Source: Paenibacillus methanolicus
GTDB taxonomy: Bacteria; Bacillota; Bacilli; Paenibacillales; Paenibacillaceae
Direction of reading: 5' to 3'
DNA: 64,000 nt
Assembly: GCF_008124765.1 (NCBI RefSeq)
Contig: NZ_VNHS01000014.1
Span: 109,744-173,743 of the forward strand
Below are positions 32,559 through 41,407 of this stretch, piece by piece (positions within the stretch are counted from its first letter, which is position 1; every line of letters begins with the position of its first letter). Both the position numbers and the translations under genes were made by a program. Under the pieces are notes generated by a model. It searched no databases, was not told where the DNA came from, and saw only the letters and a list, made by a program, of their open reading frames with translations.

Positions 32559-33527
32559 ATGGCAGGGCGCGTTACAGGCAAGTGGACAAAAGGGGCGGCG
32601 CTGGCGCTTGCGGTCGCGATGACGGCGGGGTGCAGCGCGCAGACGGGGTTCGGGGTATTGCTCGGCAACGGCGAATCGACGGCGGCGATGAGCGACGGGA
32701 GACCGAAAGACGCGACGACGTTGAAGGAGCAGGGAGCAGGACAAGCGGCAAGAGAGAACGCGCAGCCAGAGGACGCGGAACTAGCGGCGTTCCAGCCGAA
32801 AGAGGATAAGGAGGCGGGGATCGCGGACGAACGCGCGGCGGCGGCATCCGTGAAGCTTGAGAAGCCGACGACCGGCACGACGCATTTTTCGGCCAAGCAA
32901 GGGGACAAGCTCATCGCGCTCACGTTCGACGACGGTCCGGATCACCGGTACACGCCCGAGATTTTGGAGATCTTGAAGGCGAGCGGCGCCAAAGCGACTT
33001 TCTTCATGGTCGGCACCCAGCTGAAGAAATACCCGGATACGGTCAAACAAATCGTCGCGGACGGGCACGGGGTAGGCAATCATACGTATCATCATGCCAA
33101 TTTGGCCAAACTGAACGAGAACGAGATCAAACAGGAAATCAAAACGACGGACGCCTTATTCCGGGAGGCGGTCGGGTTCGTGCCGCATCTCGTGCGCGCG
33201 CCGTACGGCTCGGTGTCGGATGTGCTCAAAACGGTCGTGCGCGACAACAATCGCGAGCTCGTCGGCTGGACGGTGGACACGATGGACTGGGACGGGGCGA
33301 CCGTGACGGCCATGCGCGGCAACGTCAACAAGAACGCCCGCCCCGGCGGAATCGTGCTTATGCATTCGTTCGGCAGCAAACATTTGCGCAACACGGTCAA
33401 GCTGCTCCCGCTCATCATTAAAGATCTGCGCGCCAAAGGCTACACGTTTGTCACGGTCGACGAACTGCTCGCCGCCAAGGCGCAAAATAAAAAAGCGGCG
33501 CAAGCGCAGGGGAAGAAAATGGGTTAA
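32559..33527 (+). CDS. NodB-type polysaccharide deacetylase lipoprotein
   Basis: A 322-residue lipoprotein. The signal peptide ends in the lipobox TAGC (Cys25), followed by an acidic Ala/Gln-rich linker to about residue 105. The NodB domain then has all catalytic motifs: TFDDGPDH (122-129), GNHTYHHANL (metal His), RAPYGS, WTVDTMDWDG and the late IVLMHS. Such enzymes remove N-acetyl groups from peptidoglycan or other polysaccharide at the outer face of the membrane. GGGGAGATAGGCC precedes the ATG. The substrate is not fixed by sequence. Confidence 0.93.
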   Translation: MAGRVTGKWTKGAALALAVAMTAGCSAQTGFGVLLGNGESTAAMSDGRPKDATTLKEQGAGQAARENAQPEDAELAAFQPKEDKEAGIADERAAAASVKLEKPTTGTTHFSAKQGDKLIALTFDDGPDHRYTPEILEILKASGAKATFFMVGTQLKKYPDTVKQIVADGHGVGNHTYHHANLAKLNENEIKQEIKTTDALFREAVGFVPHLVRAPYGSVSDVLKTVVRDNNRELVGWTVDTMDWDGATVTAMRGNVNKNARPGGIVLMHSFGSKHLRNTVKLLPLIIKDLRAKGYTFVTVDELLAAKAQNKKAAQAQGKKMG

Positions 33528-33558
33528 AGTAAAGGAAGAATAAAGGTCCGGAGTCCCT

Positions 33559-33722
33559 GGCGGAGGGGTTGGGGAGGGAAATCCAAAGTAAGCCTTGTCC
33601 ACCAGGACAAAAGCGTGCATCGCACGAAAGCATCCGCCAACCACCAACCTAACGAGCCAACACGAAACGGGAGTCCAGAGGGCAGCGCCCTCGGAGCCCC
33701 TCGGCGGAGGGGTTGGGGAGGA
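33559..33722. repeat. Dispersed intergenic repeat, copy B
   Basis: 33591-33722 is the second copy of the element at 25066-25200. Copy B is flanked by a direct repeat, GGCGGAGGGGTTGGGGAGG, at 33559-33577 and 33703-33721. The right boundary ends just before the ribosome site of the next gene, so the insertion may have displaced or supplied its promoter region. Confidence 0.85.
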
Positions 33723-33748
33723 TTATAGAAGGGAGGGAACCTACCATA

Positions 33749-35167
33749 TTGAACTCGTGGTTACGCCGCCCGCTGCTAGCGCTGCTAAGCGCATCAGCCC
33801 TCATGTCAACAGCCGGCTGTCAATATACAATGACGCCGGCAGACCTGTTGACGGTGCCGCAGGCCGAGGACGGGAACACGGAATTGGCCCAGGCGATCCG
33901 CGTGGCGCTGCCGCCAAGAGCCAAGCTGACGCTGTCGGATCAGGGCAGCCTGGCCGCCGTCCGCAAAGCCGATGTCGACGGTGACGGACGCAAGGAAGCG
34001 ATCGTCACGTACGTGACCGACCTGGACACCGAGCAAGTGATGGTCATGCGTGCCGGCGCGAGCGGCGAGCGGCAGGGTTGGCATAAATGGTTCACGCTGG
34101 CGGAGTCGACCGGGTACGGCGTCGATTGGCTCGAAGTAGACGACCTGGACGACGACGGCCGTCCCGAGCTGGTCGTCGGCTGGAACGAATACGACGAGCC
34201 GCAGCACCGCCTGTTCATCTATACGATCGCCGCCGACGCCGATCTGCAGCAGTCGCCGCCGGTGCCGCTGGCGGAGCTGACGTACGAGCAGGCGAAGCTG
34301 GGCGACGTGGACGGTAACGGCAAGGCCGAGTTGGTGGTCATCCAGCATGAGCGGGAGCAGATGACGGCTTCGCTGCATCTGTACCGGGTGTCGGCGGGGC
34401 AAGTGAAGGACGAGCTCGCCGCCCCGATCGACGGGACGGTCGACGGGTATTACAACCTGGCCGTCGGCCAAATCGCCGCCGGCCGTTACGGGGTCATCAT
34501 GGACGGCGGCATTGGCGCCCATTCCTCGCTGACGAACGTGCTGGCGTGGGCGAACGGACGGCTGATGCGCGTATACCCGCCGGTGAGCGGGCGGGAAGAA
34601 GAGCAGTGGAACGCCTCCTCGACCTTCAGCGGCGACGGCAACGGCGACGGCATTTTGGACATCGAGACGCTGGTGGACGCCCCAGGTCAGCCGGAGGACC
34701 GGTCGTATGCCGATACGCTGTGGATCGAAGAGCGGCGACAGTGGGACGGCAACCGGAAATTCGACGTGGTGCAGCAGCGGTACGCCGATTACGGCCAAGG
34801 GTATGCGTTCAGCTTTCCCGACGGCTGGTACGGCCAAGTGACGGTTAGCCGGTTGGAACATACGTTGGACGAGGGCGTCGCCATCGAAGGGACCGCCTTC
34901 GAATATGTCGAGCCCAAGACGAAGCGCAGAGCGCCGTTGTTCTGGCTCTACGCGGTGCCGCTCAAGCAGTGGGATACCCTGGAGCAGCAGTGGAAAGCGG
35001 AGGGCGGCGCGATCCACGTGCTGACGAAATCGGCGGGAATGACGTATGCCGTCTTGGAGCGGGAAGCGCCGAAAGGGTGGGAAGACGAGATACGCAAACG
35101 GTTCGAGGCGATACGGCCGGGCGCGGATGAGCTGGCGAAGCGATTCGAGTTGATTCCCGACTATTAA
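33749..35167 (+). CDS. Secreted lipoprotein with FG-GAP-like repeats
   Basis: A 472-residue protein with a lipoprotein signal (lipobox STAGC, Cys23). Four acidic calcium-loop motifs of the FG-GAP/VCBS type occur: DVDGDGRKEA, DLDDDGRPEL, DVDGNGKAEL and GDGNGDGILD. Such repeats build beta-propellers on cell-surface proteins. The C-terminal 150 residues are different and unrecognised. The TTG at 33749 is chosen as the start because GGGAGGG lies 11 nt before it and the signal peptide follows at once; an ATG at 33713 lies in the repeat. A two-component system begins 47 bp downstream, so this may be a surface sensor or target of it. That link is inferred. Confidence 0.82.
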   Translation: MNSWLRRPLLALLSASALMSTAGCQYTMTPADLLTVPQAEDGNTELAQAIRVALPPRAKLTLSDQGSLAAVRKADVDGDGRKEAIVTYVTDLDTEQVMVMRAGASGERQGWHKWFTLAESTGYGVDWLEVDDLDDDGRPELVVGWNEYDEPQHRLFIYTIAADADLQQSPPVPLAELTYEQAKLGDVDGNGKAELVVIQHEREQMTASLHLYRVSAGQVKDELAAPIDGTVDGYYNLAVGQIAAGRYGVIMDGGIGAHSSLTNVLAWANGRLMRVYPPVSGREEEQWNASSTFSGDGNGDGILDIETLVDAPGQPEDRSYADTLWIEERRQWDGNRKFDVVQQRYADYGQGYAFSFPDGWYGQVTVSRLEHTLDEGVAIEGTAFEYVEPKTKRRAPLFWLYAVPLKQWDTLEQQWKAEGGAIHVLTKSAGMTYAVLEREAPKGWEDEIRKRFEAIRPGADELAKRFELIPDY

Positions 35168-35214
35168 AGCCGGCGCGCGCAAGCCAAGCAGAAGCAAGAG
35201 CAGGAGGTTACGCA

Positions 35215-36330
35215 ATGCGGATATTGCTGTTGGAAGACGAGGAAGCGATTCGCGGGTTCGTCCGCATCAACTTGAAACGCAACGGCATGGAAGTGACCGA
35301 AGCGGAAGACGGCGAGACGGCGCTGGCGCTGGCCGAAGCGGCCGACCCGCCCTTCGACGCGGCGCTGCTGGACGTCATGCTCCCGACGATTAGCGGTTTC
35401 GAGGTGTGCGAGCGGCTGCGGCGGCAGTTTCCGCGAATGGGCATCATCATGCTGACGGCCAAATCCCAGGAAGAGGATAAAATCCGAGGGTTGGAGTTAG
35501 GCGCGGACGATTACGTGCAGAAGCCGTTCAGCCCGGGCGAGCTGATCGCGCGGCTGGGAGCGCTGCACCGACGCATGATGCCGGGCGGCTTGTCGTGGGC
35601 GGAGCAGCCGGGACATTCGGGGACGCCGGGCGCCGCGCCGGGTGCGGGCGAGTCGGCGGCTGCCATCGAGACGGCGAACCCGCCGGAGAGCCGGGCGTCT
35701 GCCGCGTACGGCGCAATCGGATCGGGCGTCCGGGAAGCGAACAGCTCGGCTCCACCCGGTTCAGACCGGCAGATGTCTGGACCGGGGTCGGATAACGCCG
35801 GTCTCGAAGGACCCGCGGAAGCCGTTACCCCGGCAAGCGCGACGCCTTCCGCCGCTCCGCATGATCCTGATTCGGAGCAGACCGTGGATGGACGCGCTCA
35901 TTCGCAGTCTGCCGCTGCCGGCGCCAGTGACCCGTCTGCTCCTCCCGCACCGACGACGTCAGACGGCCATCTGACCGGCGATACGACGACGAATGCCGAT
36001 CCTTCCGCCCCGTTCGGCCGCCATGAACTGCAGGCGGGACCGTTCCGACTGTCGGCCGTGCAGCGGCGTTTATGGAAGAACGGCGAAGAGGTGGTGCTGA
36101 CGCCGACCGAATGGACGCTGGTGAAACTGTTGATGGAGCGCGAAGGGGAAGGCCTTAGCCGGGACGATATTTTAAGCGCCGTGTGGGGACGCCATTTTAT
36201 CGGGGATCTGAAAATCGTGGACGTGAACATCCGCCGCATCCGCCAAAAAATCGAGGATAATCCGTCGCATCCGATGTATATCGAGACGCTGTGGGGCTTC
36301 GGCTACCGCTTCAACCGGGGCCGCGCATGA
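35215..36330 (+). CDS. OmpR/PhoB-type response regulator with extra-long linker
   Basis: A 371-residue regulator. The receiver domain (1-122) has Asp8/Glu9, phospho-acceptor Asp53, Thr81 and Lys103. The DNA-binding winged helix (about 273-368) has TPTEWTLVKLLM and the RRIRQKIE recognition helix and wing. Between them is a linker of about 150 residues rich in Ser, Ala, Pro and Gly, where typical OmpR proteins have about 10. The linker is in frame and without repeats, so it is unlikely to be a sequencing error. GGAGG precedes the ATG; the gene overlaps the kinase by 4 bp. Confidence 0.92.
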   Translation: MRILLLEDEEAIRGFVRINLKRNGMEVTEAEDGETALALAEAADPPFDAALLDVMLPTISGFEVCERLRRQFPRMGIIMLTAKSQEEDKIRGLELGADDYVQKPFSPGELIARLGALHRRMMPGGLSWAEQPGHSGTPGAAPGAGESAAAIETANPPESRASAAYGAIGSGVREANSSAPPGSDRQMSGPGSDNAGLEGPAEAVTPASATPSAAPHDPDSEQTVDGRAHSQSAAAGASDPSAPPAPTTSDGHLTGDTTTNADPSAPFGRHELQAGPFRLSAVQRRLWKNGEEVVLTPTEWTLVKLLMEREGEGLSRDDILSAVWGRHFIGDLKIVDVNIRRIRQKIEDNPSHPMYIETLWGFGYRFNRGRA

Positions 36331-37751
36331 ACAGCATCCGGACGCGAATGGTGTGGAGCTTCGGCATCCTGATCATGCTCGTCGTCGTGACGCTCGGCTC
36401 CCTCTTCGCGGCGCTCGTCTGGAACTACTACTACGGCAGCGCGACCTCTTCGCTCATCCAGCGGGCGGAGACGGAAGCGGCGCTCCATAACCGCAATCTC
36501 GCGGTGGCCCCGATGCACGTGGTGGCGCGGTACATGCTGCAGAATATGACCGAAGGCAAATCCAGGCTGCAACTCCTCGACAACGCGGGCGCGCTGGTCG
36601 TGGACAGCGACGGTATGCCTGGCGAGGGACGCATGCTGGCGACCCCCGACGTCGAGCAGGCGCTGAGCGGCGACCGCGGCATTTGGCGCGGGCCCGACCC
36701 GGTGACGAACGAACGCGTCGCCGCCGTGTCGGTGCCGCTTATGCGAGACCAGCGCGTAGTCGCGCTTTTTCGGTACACCTCTTCGCTGAAGGGCATCGAC
36801 GACATCGTGCGCAACATGATCCTCGTGACGATCTTCGGGGCGCTCGTCGTCGTGCTATTGTTCTTCGGCATGAGCGTCTTGATGGCCAATCTGATCGCCC
36901 GGCCCATTCGCAATCTAACGAAAGTGGCGGAGCAGATGGCCGAAGGCGACTGGACGAAGCGGGCCAAAATCCAGAATCGCGACGAGATCGGGCGGCTTGC
37001 CGACACGCTCAATACGATGGCGGCGGAGATTACGCGAAGGGAGAAGCTGAAGAACGACTTCATCTCGTCCATCTCGCATGAATTGCGCACGCCGCTCACG
37101 TCGATCAAGGGCTGGAGCGAGACGCTCGTATCGGGCGATCCGACGGATGTGGAGGAAGTGCGGATGGGGCTCAAAATTATCGACCGGGAGACGGAGCGAT
37201 TGTCGGGTCTCGTCGAGGACTTGCTCGATTTCTCCAAGCTGTACGCCAAGAACATCGTGCTGCATCCCGAGCCGCTCGACATGCTGGCGCCCGTGCGCGA
37301 GACGGTGCGCCAGTTCGTGGCAAGGTCGCAGCGGGAGAGCGTGCAGCTGTCGGCGGATTACGGGGCGGACGGACCGTTGCTGGTCATGGCCGATGCCAAC
37401 CGGCTCAAGCAAGTGCTGATCAACGTGCTGGATAACGCGCTCAAGTTCACGCCCAAAGGGGGAACCGTCGCGATAACCGTCACGCGCGAGGAAGAGAAGG
37501 CCGTCGTTCGAATCGCGGATTCGGGGGTAGGCATCGCGGAGGACGATTTGCCTCACGTGACGGAGAAGTTCTATAAAGGCGAAAGCCAGCGCGCGGGCAG
37601 CGGACTTGGCCTTGCGATTTGCAAGGAGATCATCGAGCTGCACGGGGGAGCGCTAGAGTTAGCCAGCGTGCCGGGCGAAGGCACGACGGTGACGCTCCGG
37701 CTGCCGCTCATGGAGCAGCATGCGGCCGAAGAGACGACGGAGCCGATCTAG
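36327..37751 (+). CDS. Membrane sensor histidine kinase (ResE/PhoR-like)
   Basis: A 474-residue kinase with two membrane helices (about 11-33 and 165-190) around a small extracellular domain. It continues with a HAMP domain (RPIRNLTKVAEQMAEGDW), the dimerisation helix with His251 in ISHELRTPLTSI, and the catalytic domain with the N box (NVLDNALKFTPKGG), DSGVGI and GSGLGLAI. The ATG at 36327 overlaps the regulator stop codon. It should phosphorylate the preceding regulator; the stimulus is unknown. A hairpin terminator follows. Confidence 0.95.
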   Translation: MNSIRTRMVWSFGILIMLVVVTLGSLFAALVWNYYYGSATSSLIQRAETEAALHNRNLAVAPMHVVARYMLQNMTEGKSRLQLLDNAGALVVDSDGMPGEGRMLATPDVEQALSGDRGIWRGPDPVTNERVAAVSVPLMRDQRVVALFRYTSSLKGIDDIVRNMILVTIFGALVVVLLFFGMSVLMANLIARPIRNLTKVAEQMAEGDWTKRAKIQNRDEIGRLADTLNTMAAEITRREKLKNDFISSISHELRTPLTSIKGWSETLVSGDPTDVEEVRMGLKIIDRETERLSGLVEDLLDFSKLYAKNIVLHPEPLDMLAPVRETVRQFVARSQRESVQLSADYGADGPLLVMADANRLKQVLINVLDNALKFTPKGGTVAITVTREEEKAVVRIADSGVGIAEDDLPHVTEKFYKGESQRAGSGLGLAICKEIIELHGGALELASVPGEGTTVTLRLPLMEQHAAEETTEPI

Positions 37752-37817
37752 TAAGGAATGCGGCATCGACGCCAAGTCGCCGCGCCCATCATAGCGCGAT
37801 ACGCGCCCATAGAGAGG

Positions 37818-37855
37818 CCATCGCATGGAAATTGCATTTCCGGTGCGATGGCTAT
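37818..37855. terminator. Bidirectional terminator between kinase and small membrane gene
   Basis: GCCATCGCAtgGAAAT pairs with ATTTCCGGTGCGATGGC around TGC, with a small mismatch. The plus-strand side is followed by TATTCTTT, the minus-strand side by CTCTCTAT. It lies where the kinase and the minus-strand small gene converge. Confidence 0.65.
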
Positions 37856-37971
37856 TCTTTATAGAACAGCGCTTTATGTTTCGCCGTTATATAGGCGATG
37901 GCCAGGGCGGTGAGCACAACCAGCGAGACAGGCAGCCAGTGATCGACCACGAAATCCACGAGCGCGGCCAT
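37852..37971 (-). CDS. 39-residue single-helix membrane protein
   Basis: A very short gene with a clear start. AAAGGA lies 9 nt before the ATG at 37971. The protein has a hydrophobic helix (about residues 12-28, WLPVSLVVLTALAIAYI) and a basic tail ending AKHKALFYKE. No family is recognised. It converges with the kinase gene and could be a regulatory or stress microprotein. The evidence is the ribosome site plus a proper membrane segment; translation is unproven. Confidence 0.55.
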   Translation of the reverse strand: MAALVDFVVDHWLPVSLVVLTALAIAYITAKHKALFYKE

Positions 37972-38238
37972 AGATCCACGTCCTTTCGTTCCAGCAAGGT
38001 GAGGAGAGTTACGTACAGTATGCCTACCGCGTCGCGTAGGTTAACCGCGGTAACAATTGACTTGCCGGCCCGATCCGCAGCCGGAGAAATCGGCGATCGT
38101 CCGCTACTGCCGTACCTGCCCGGATACGAGTCAATCGGCCGCGAGGACAAAATGAAGACAACCCGGTCTTCCTATGGTTTAATAGGGGTATTCTAGTTAT
38201 TGCCAGGCGAACAAGGCCGAAGAAGGAGGACCACTTCC

Positions 38239-39339
38239 TTGTCCAACATGTTTACTAATGCCGCGCGTCGACATCCGCTGCGCTGGATGACGCTCGGCGC
38301 GCTTGCCCTCGTCCTCATCGCCGGCTGCTCCGAAGGCGGCGGGCTGAACTCGCTCCCGGAGCAGCAATCGCAATCGAACAATACGGGCAACGAGGCGCAG
38401 CCGGAGTCGGTGATTCCGGAGGAGGAAGCCGAGACGGGCGGCTACATCGCGCCGCTGACCGGCTTGCCGTCGGACCATGAAGTGACCGCGCGCCCGATCG
38501 CGGTCATGGTCAATAACATGGGCAAAGCCCGCCCGCAATCGGGGCTTCCGCATGCCGACGTCATCTGGGAAGTGCTGGCCGAAGGCGGGATCACGCGGCT
38601 TGTCGCGATATTCCAGAGCGACGAGTTTACGGATCCGATCGGTCCGATCCGCAGTATCCGTCCCTATTTGATCGAGCTTGGCGAATCGTACGGCGGGGTG
38701 CTCGTGCATGCCGGCGGTTCGCCCGATGCATACGCGATCCTGCAGGGGCAGGATAAGGAGCATCTCGACGAGATCACGAACGCGGGCAGCTACTTCTGGC
38801 GCGAATCGTTCCGCAAGGCGCCGCACAACCTGTATTCGAATGTGGAGAAGATCCGCGCGGGAGCGCTGAAGAAAGCCTACGCCAGCGACGTGCCGGCCCC
38901 GGTCCGTCCGTTCTCGGAGACGGGCGGGACGGCAGGGGGAGGCGCGGCCTCGAAGGTGGAGATCTCCTTCATGCTGAAATCCTACCATGTCTCCTATGCG
39001 TACGACGCGGCGACCGGCTTGTACGCCCGGTCGATCAACAATGAGCCGCATATCGATCTGACGACCAAGGAGCAGCTGAAGGCGGCGAACCTCGTCCTAT
39101 TGGGAACCGCGCACAAGGTACTCGACAACGTCGGGCGACTGGAAGTCGACCTGGAATCCGGCGGACCGGCGAAGCTGATTCAGAAAGGATTGGCCGTGGA
39201 TGCCGAGTGGGAGCGGGGGATCGACGGCGTCATCCGGATTATGAAGGACGGCAGCGAACTGCCGCTCGTGCCGGGGCGGACGTTCTACCACGTGCTTCCG
39301 AATTCGCCGGACTTCGCCTCTCATTTCACGTTAAGCTAA
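38239..39339 (+). CDS. DUF3048 (YerB-like) lipoprotein
   Basis: A 366-residue lipoprotein (lipobox IAGC, Cys30) of the DUF3048 family, known as YerB in B. subtilis, with unknown function. Diagnostic segments are PLTGLP, RPIAVMVNN, KARPQSGLPHADVIWE, GGITRLVAIFQ and IGPIRSIRPY. AAGGAGG lies 9 nt before the TTG at 38239; the ATG at 38248 is possible. It lies on the plus strand, well before the YerC-like gene at 43062, as in the Bacillus yer region though with other genes between. A terminator follows. Confidence 0.92.
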   Translation: MSNMFTNAARRHPLRWMTLGALALVLIAGCSEGGGLNSLPEQQSQSNNTGNEAQPESVIPEEEAETGGYIAPLTGLPSDHEVTARPIAVMVNNMGKARPQSGLPHADVIWEVLAEGGITRLVAIFQSDEFTDPIGPIRSIRPYLIELGESYGGVLVHAGGSPDAYAILQGQDKEHLDEITNAGSYFWRESFRKAPHNLYSNVEKIRAGALKKAYASDVPAPVRPFSETGGTAGGGAASKVEISFMLKSYHVSYAYDAATGLYARSINNEPHIDLTTKEQLKAANLVLLGTAHKVLDNVGRLEVDLESGGPAKLIQKGLAVDAEWERGIDGVIRIMKDGSELPLVPGRTFYHVLPNSPDFASHFTLS

Positions 39340-39350
39340 ATCGCGCTATC

Positions 39351-39382
39351 AAGCCGGTTCGCATCGTGCGTGCCGGCTTTTT
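39351..39382 (+). terminator. Intrinsic terminator after YerB-like gene
   Basis: AAGCCGG pairs with CCGGCTT around a 14-nt loop, followed by TTTTT. Confidence 0.85.
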
Positions 39383-39535
39383 CGCGTACCCGGACCAGCG
39401 TCCGCATGATGAGATCCTAAAGGGCTCGGCGGTTAAAATCAGCGCGAAAGGAAAACAATAGGGGAGCAGCCGCAATGATACGCAAGCTGAACGCTTACTT
39501 AAAAAATGAAAGAAATTAAAAAATGTCATAATTCC

Positions 39536-39552
39536 TTTACAATGCCTTAACA
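39536..39552 (+). promoter_or_regulatory. PhoP-box-like tandem repeat before the phosphate genes
   Basis: TTTACA-atgcc-TTAACA is a pair of exact TTWACA hexamers with the 11-bp spacing of Bacillus PhoP boxes. The second hexamer also starts a 7-bp inverted repeat, CTTAACA...TGTTAAG (39546-39575). It lies about 90 bp before the DUF47-Pit genes, the expected place for phosphate control. The PhoP protein is not in the window. No other gene-like feature is seen in 39383-39640. Confidence 0.6.
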
Positions 39553-39640
39553 AATGGGTAGTAAACTATGTTAAGATATTGTCGGTCTTAGTGTCTTCAA
39601 GAACTGGCAACGTAAATTGCATGATGCGAAGGGGATAACC

Positions 39641-40252
39641 ATGTTTAAGAAAAAAGACGTGTTTTTCATCACGCTTGAAGCGATGGCGGACGTATTGCTC
39701 GAAGCCGTCGAATATTTCGCCAAGAACGTCTCGAACATACAGGACGTCACGCATTTCGCCAAAACCATGAAAGAATACGAAAGCGCATGCGATCGTCATG
39801 TACATACGATTCTGACGGAATTGAACAAAACGTTCATCACGCCGATCGAACGCGAAGATATTATGGCGCTGACGACGTCGCTTGACGATGTGCTCGACGG
39901 CATCGAGGCTTGCGCGTCGCGCTTCGAGATGTACCATATTACGGAGCATGACGAATACATCACGCTGTTCGCGGACAATCTGGTCCGCAGCGCCCAGCAG
40001 ATCAAGAAAGCGATCTACCTGCTCACCGAGAAGAAGCTGCTTGCGATCCGCGAGCCGTCGATCGCGATCAACGAGCTGGAGAACCAGGCCGACGACATTC
40101 TGCGCGTCTGCATCAAGAGCCTGTTCGCGAACGTCAAAGATCCGATCGAGCTGATCAAGCGCAAAGAGATTTACGAGCGTCTGGAGCAAACGACCGACTA
40201 CTGTGAAGACGTGGCCAACACACTCGAAACAATCATTATGCGCAACAGCTAA
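39641..40252 (+). CDS. DUF47 PhoU-like phosphate transport regulator
   Basis: A 203-residue all-helical cytosolic protein of the DUF47/YkaA family, distant relatives of PhoU that pair with Pit transporters and influence phosphate uptake. The N-terminal FKKKDVFF, with aromatic and basic residues, and the DVLDGIEACASRFEMY segment are typical. GAAGGGGATAACC precedes the ATG at 39641; the frame is open slightly earlier. It is followed 20 bp later by the Pit transporter, which strongly supports the role. Confidence 0.9.
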   Translation: MFKKKDVFFITLEAMADVLLEAVEYFAKNVSNIQDVTHFAKTMKEYESACDRHVHTILTELNKTFITPIEREDIMALTTSLDDVLDGIEACASRFEMYHITEHDEYITLFADNLVRSAQQIKKAIYLLTEKKLLAIREPSIAINELENQADDILRVCIKSLFANVKDPIELIKRKEIYERLEQTTDYCEDVANTLETIIMRNS

Positions 40253-40272
40253 GGAGCAGGTGGACCACGGTC

Positions 40273-41268
40273 ATGGATATCTATATTTTAGTCGGTATTG
40301 TTATTTTCCTGGCATTAGCCTTTGATTTTATCAACGGCTTCCACGACACGGCCAACGCGATCGCGACGAGCGTATCGACGCGGGCGCTGTCCCCGCGGAT
40401 GGCGATCATCATCGCGTCCGTCATGAACTTCGTCGGCGCGATGCTCTTCACGGGCGTCGCGAAGAAGATCGGCGGCTCGGTCGCCGATCCGGCGAAGCTT
40501 GAGAACGGCGTCGAGATCGTCATCGCGACGCTGATCGCCGCGATCGCCTGGAATTTGCTCACGTGGTGGTTTGGCATTCCGTCGTCTTCCTCCCATGCGC
40601 TCATCGGCTCGCTTGCGGGCGCCGTCGTCAGCGCGGAAGGATTCGCCGGCATCAACGGCAGCGGGTTCATCGATATCGTGAAAGCACTTATCCTCTCGCC
40701 GCTCATTGCCTTTACGATTGGTTTCATCGTCATGTGGATCCTAAAGCTGATCTTCGCGAAGTCGAGTCCGCATCAGATCAACAAGGGTTTCCGCACCGGC
40801 CAGATTCTGACGGCGGCGTTCCAATCGTTCACGCACGGCACGAACGACGCGCAGAAGGCGATGGGAATCATTACCTTCGCGCTCGTGGCGGCGGAGCTGC
40901 AAGATACGCTGGACGTACCGTTCTGGGTTAAGCTGTCCGCGGCGACGGCGATGGCGCTTGGCACCTCGGTCGGCGGCTGGAAGATCATCAAGACGATGGG
41001 CACGAAGATTTTCAAAATCGAGCCGATCAACGGTTTCGCGGCCGACATTACGTCCGCGTCCGTCATTATGACGGCGACGCTGACGCATTTGCCGGTCAGC
41101 ACGACGCATGTTATCACCTCGGCCATCCTTGGCGTCGGCAGCGCGAAGCGCTTCTCCGCCGTCAAGTGGGCGCTTGCGGGCAAGATCGTCATCGCTTGGG
41201 TCATCACGATCCCGATTACGGCTATCCTGGCGGCGCTCGTGTACAGAATCATGGCGCTCTTTATGTAA
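40273..41268 (+). CDS. pit: Pit-type inorganic phosphate transporter
   Basis: A 331-residue membrane protein of the PiT family, a low-affinity phosphate/metal-ion symporter. The duplicated signature is visible in both halves: FDFINGFHDTANAIATSVSTR at the start (quote limited to FDFINGFHDTANAIATS) and THGTNDAQKAMGI, with GIPSSSSHALIG and LPVSTTHVI. AGGTGG lies 9 nt before the ATG. A strong terminator follows. It forms a two-gene operon with the DUF47 gene. Confidence 0.95.
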   Translation: MDIYILVGIVIFLALAFDFINGFHDTANAIATSVSTRALSPRMAIIIASVMNFVGAMLFTGVAKKIGGSVADPAKLENGVEIVIATLIAAIAWNLLTWWFGIPSSSSHALIGSLAGAVVSAEGFAGINGSGFIDIVKALILSPLIAFTIGFIVMWILKLIFAKSSPHQINKGFRTGQILTAAFQSFTHGTNDAQKAMGIITFALVAAELQDTLDVPFWVKLSAATAMALGTSVGGWKIIKTMGTKIFKIEPINGFAADITSASVIMTATLTHLPVSTTHVITSAILGVGSAKRFSAVKWALAGKIVIAWVITIPITAILAALVYRIMALFM

Positions 41269-41276
41269 ATTGGTAG

Positions 41277-41304
41277 ACGGACCGCGGAGGCGGTCCGTTT
41301 TTTT
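41277..41304 (+). terminator. Intrinsic terminator after pit
   Basis: ACGGACCGC-ggag-GCGGTCCGT followed by T7, perfect 9-bp stem. Confidence 0.95.
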
Positions 41305-41407
41305 GTGCCCGCCGCTGGCCTAACACGGGAACCGGCGGGGTCGTTTAAAGGCCGCGTCTCGCGTCAATACTGGTTATCAAAACCAAGCGGAGCGAGGCAA
41401 CCATACC

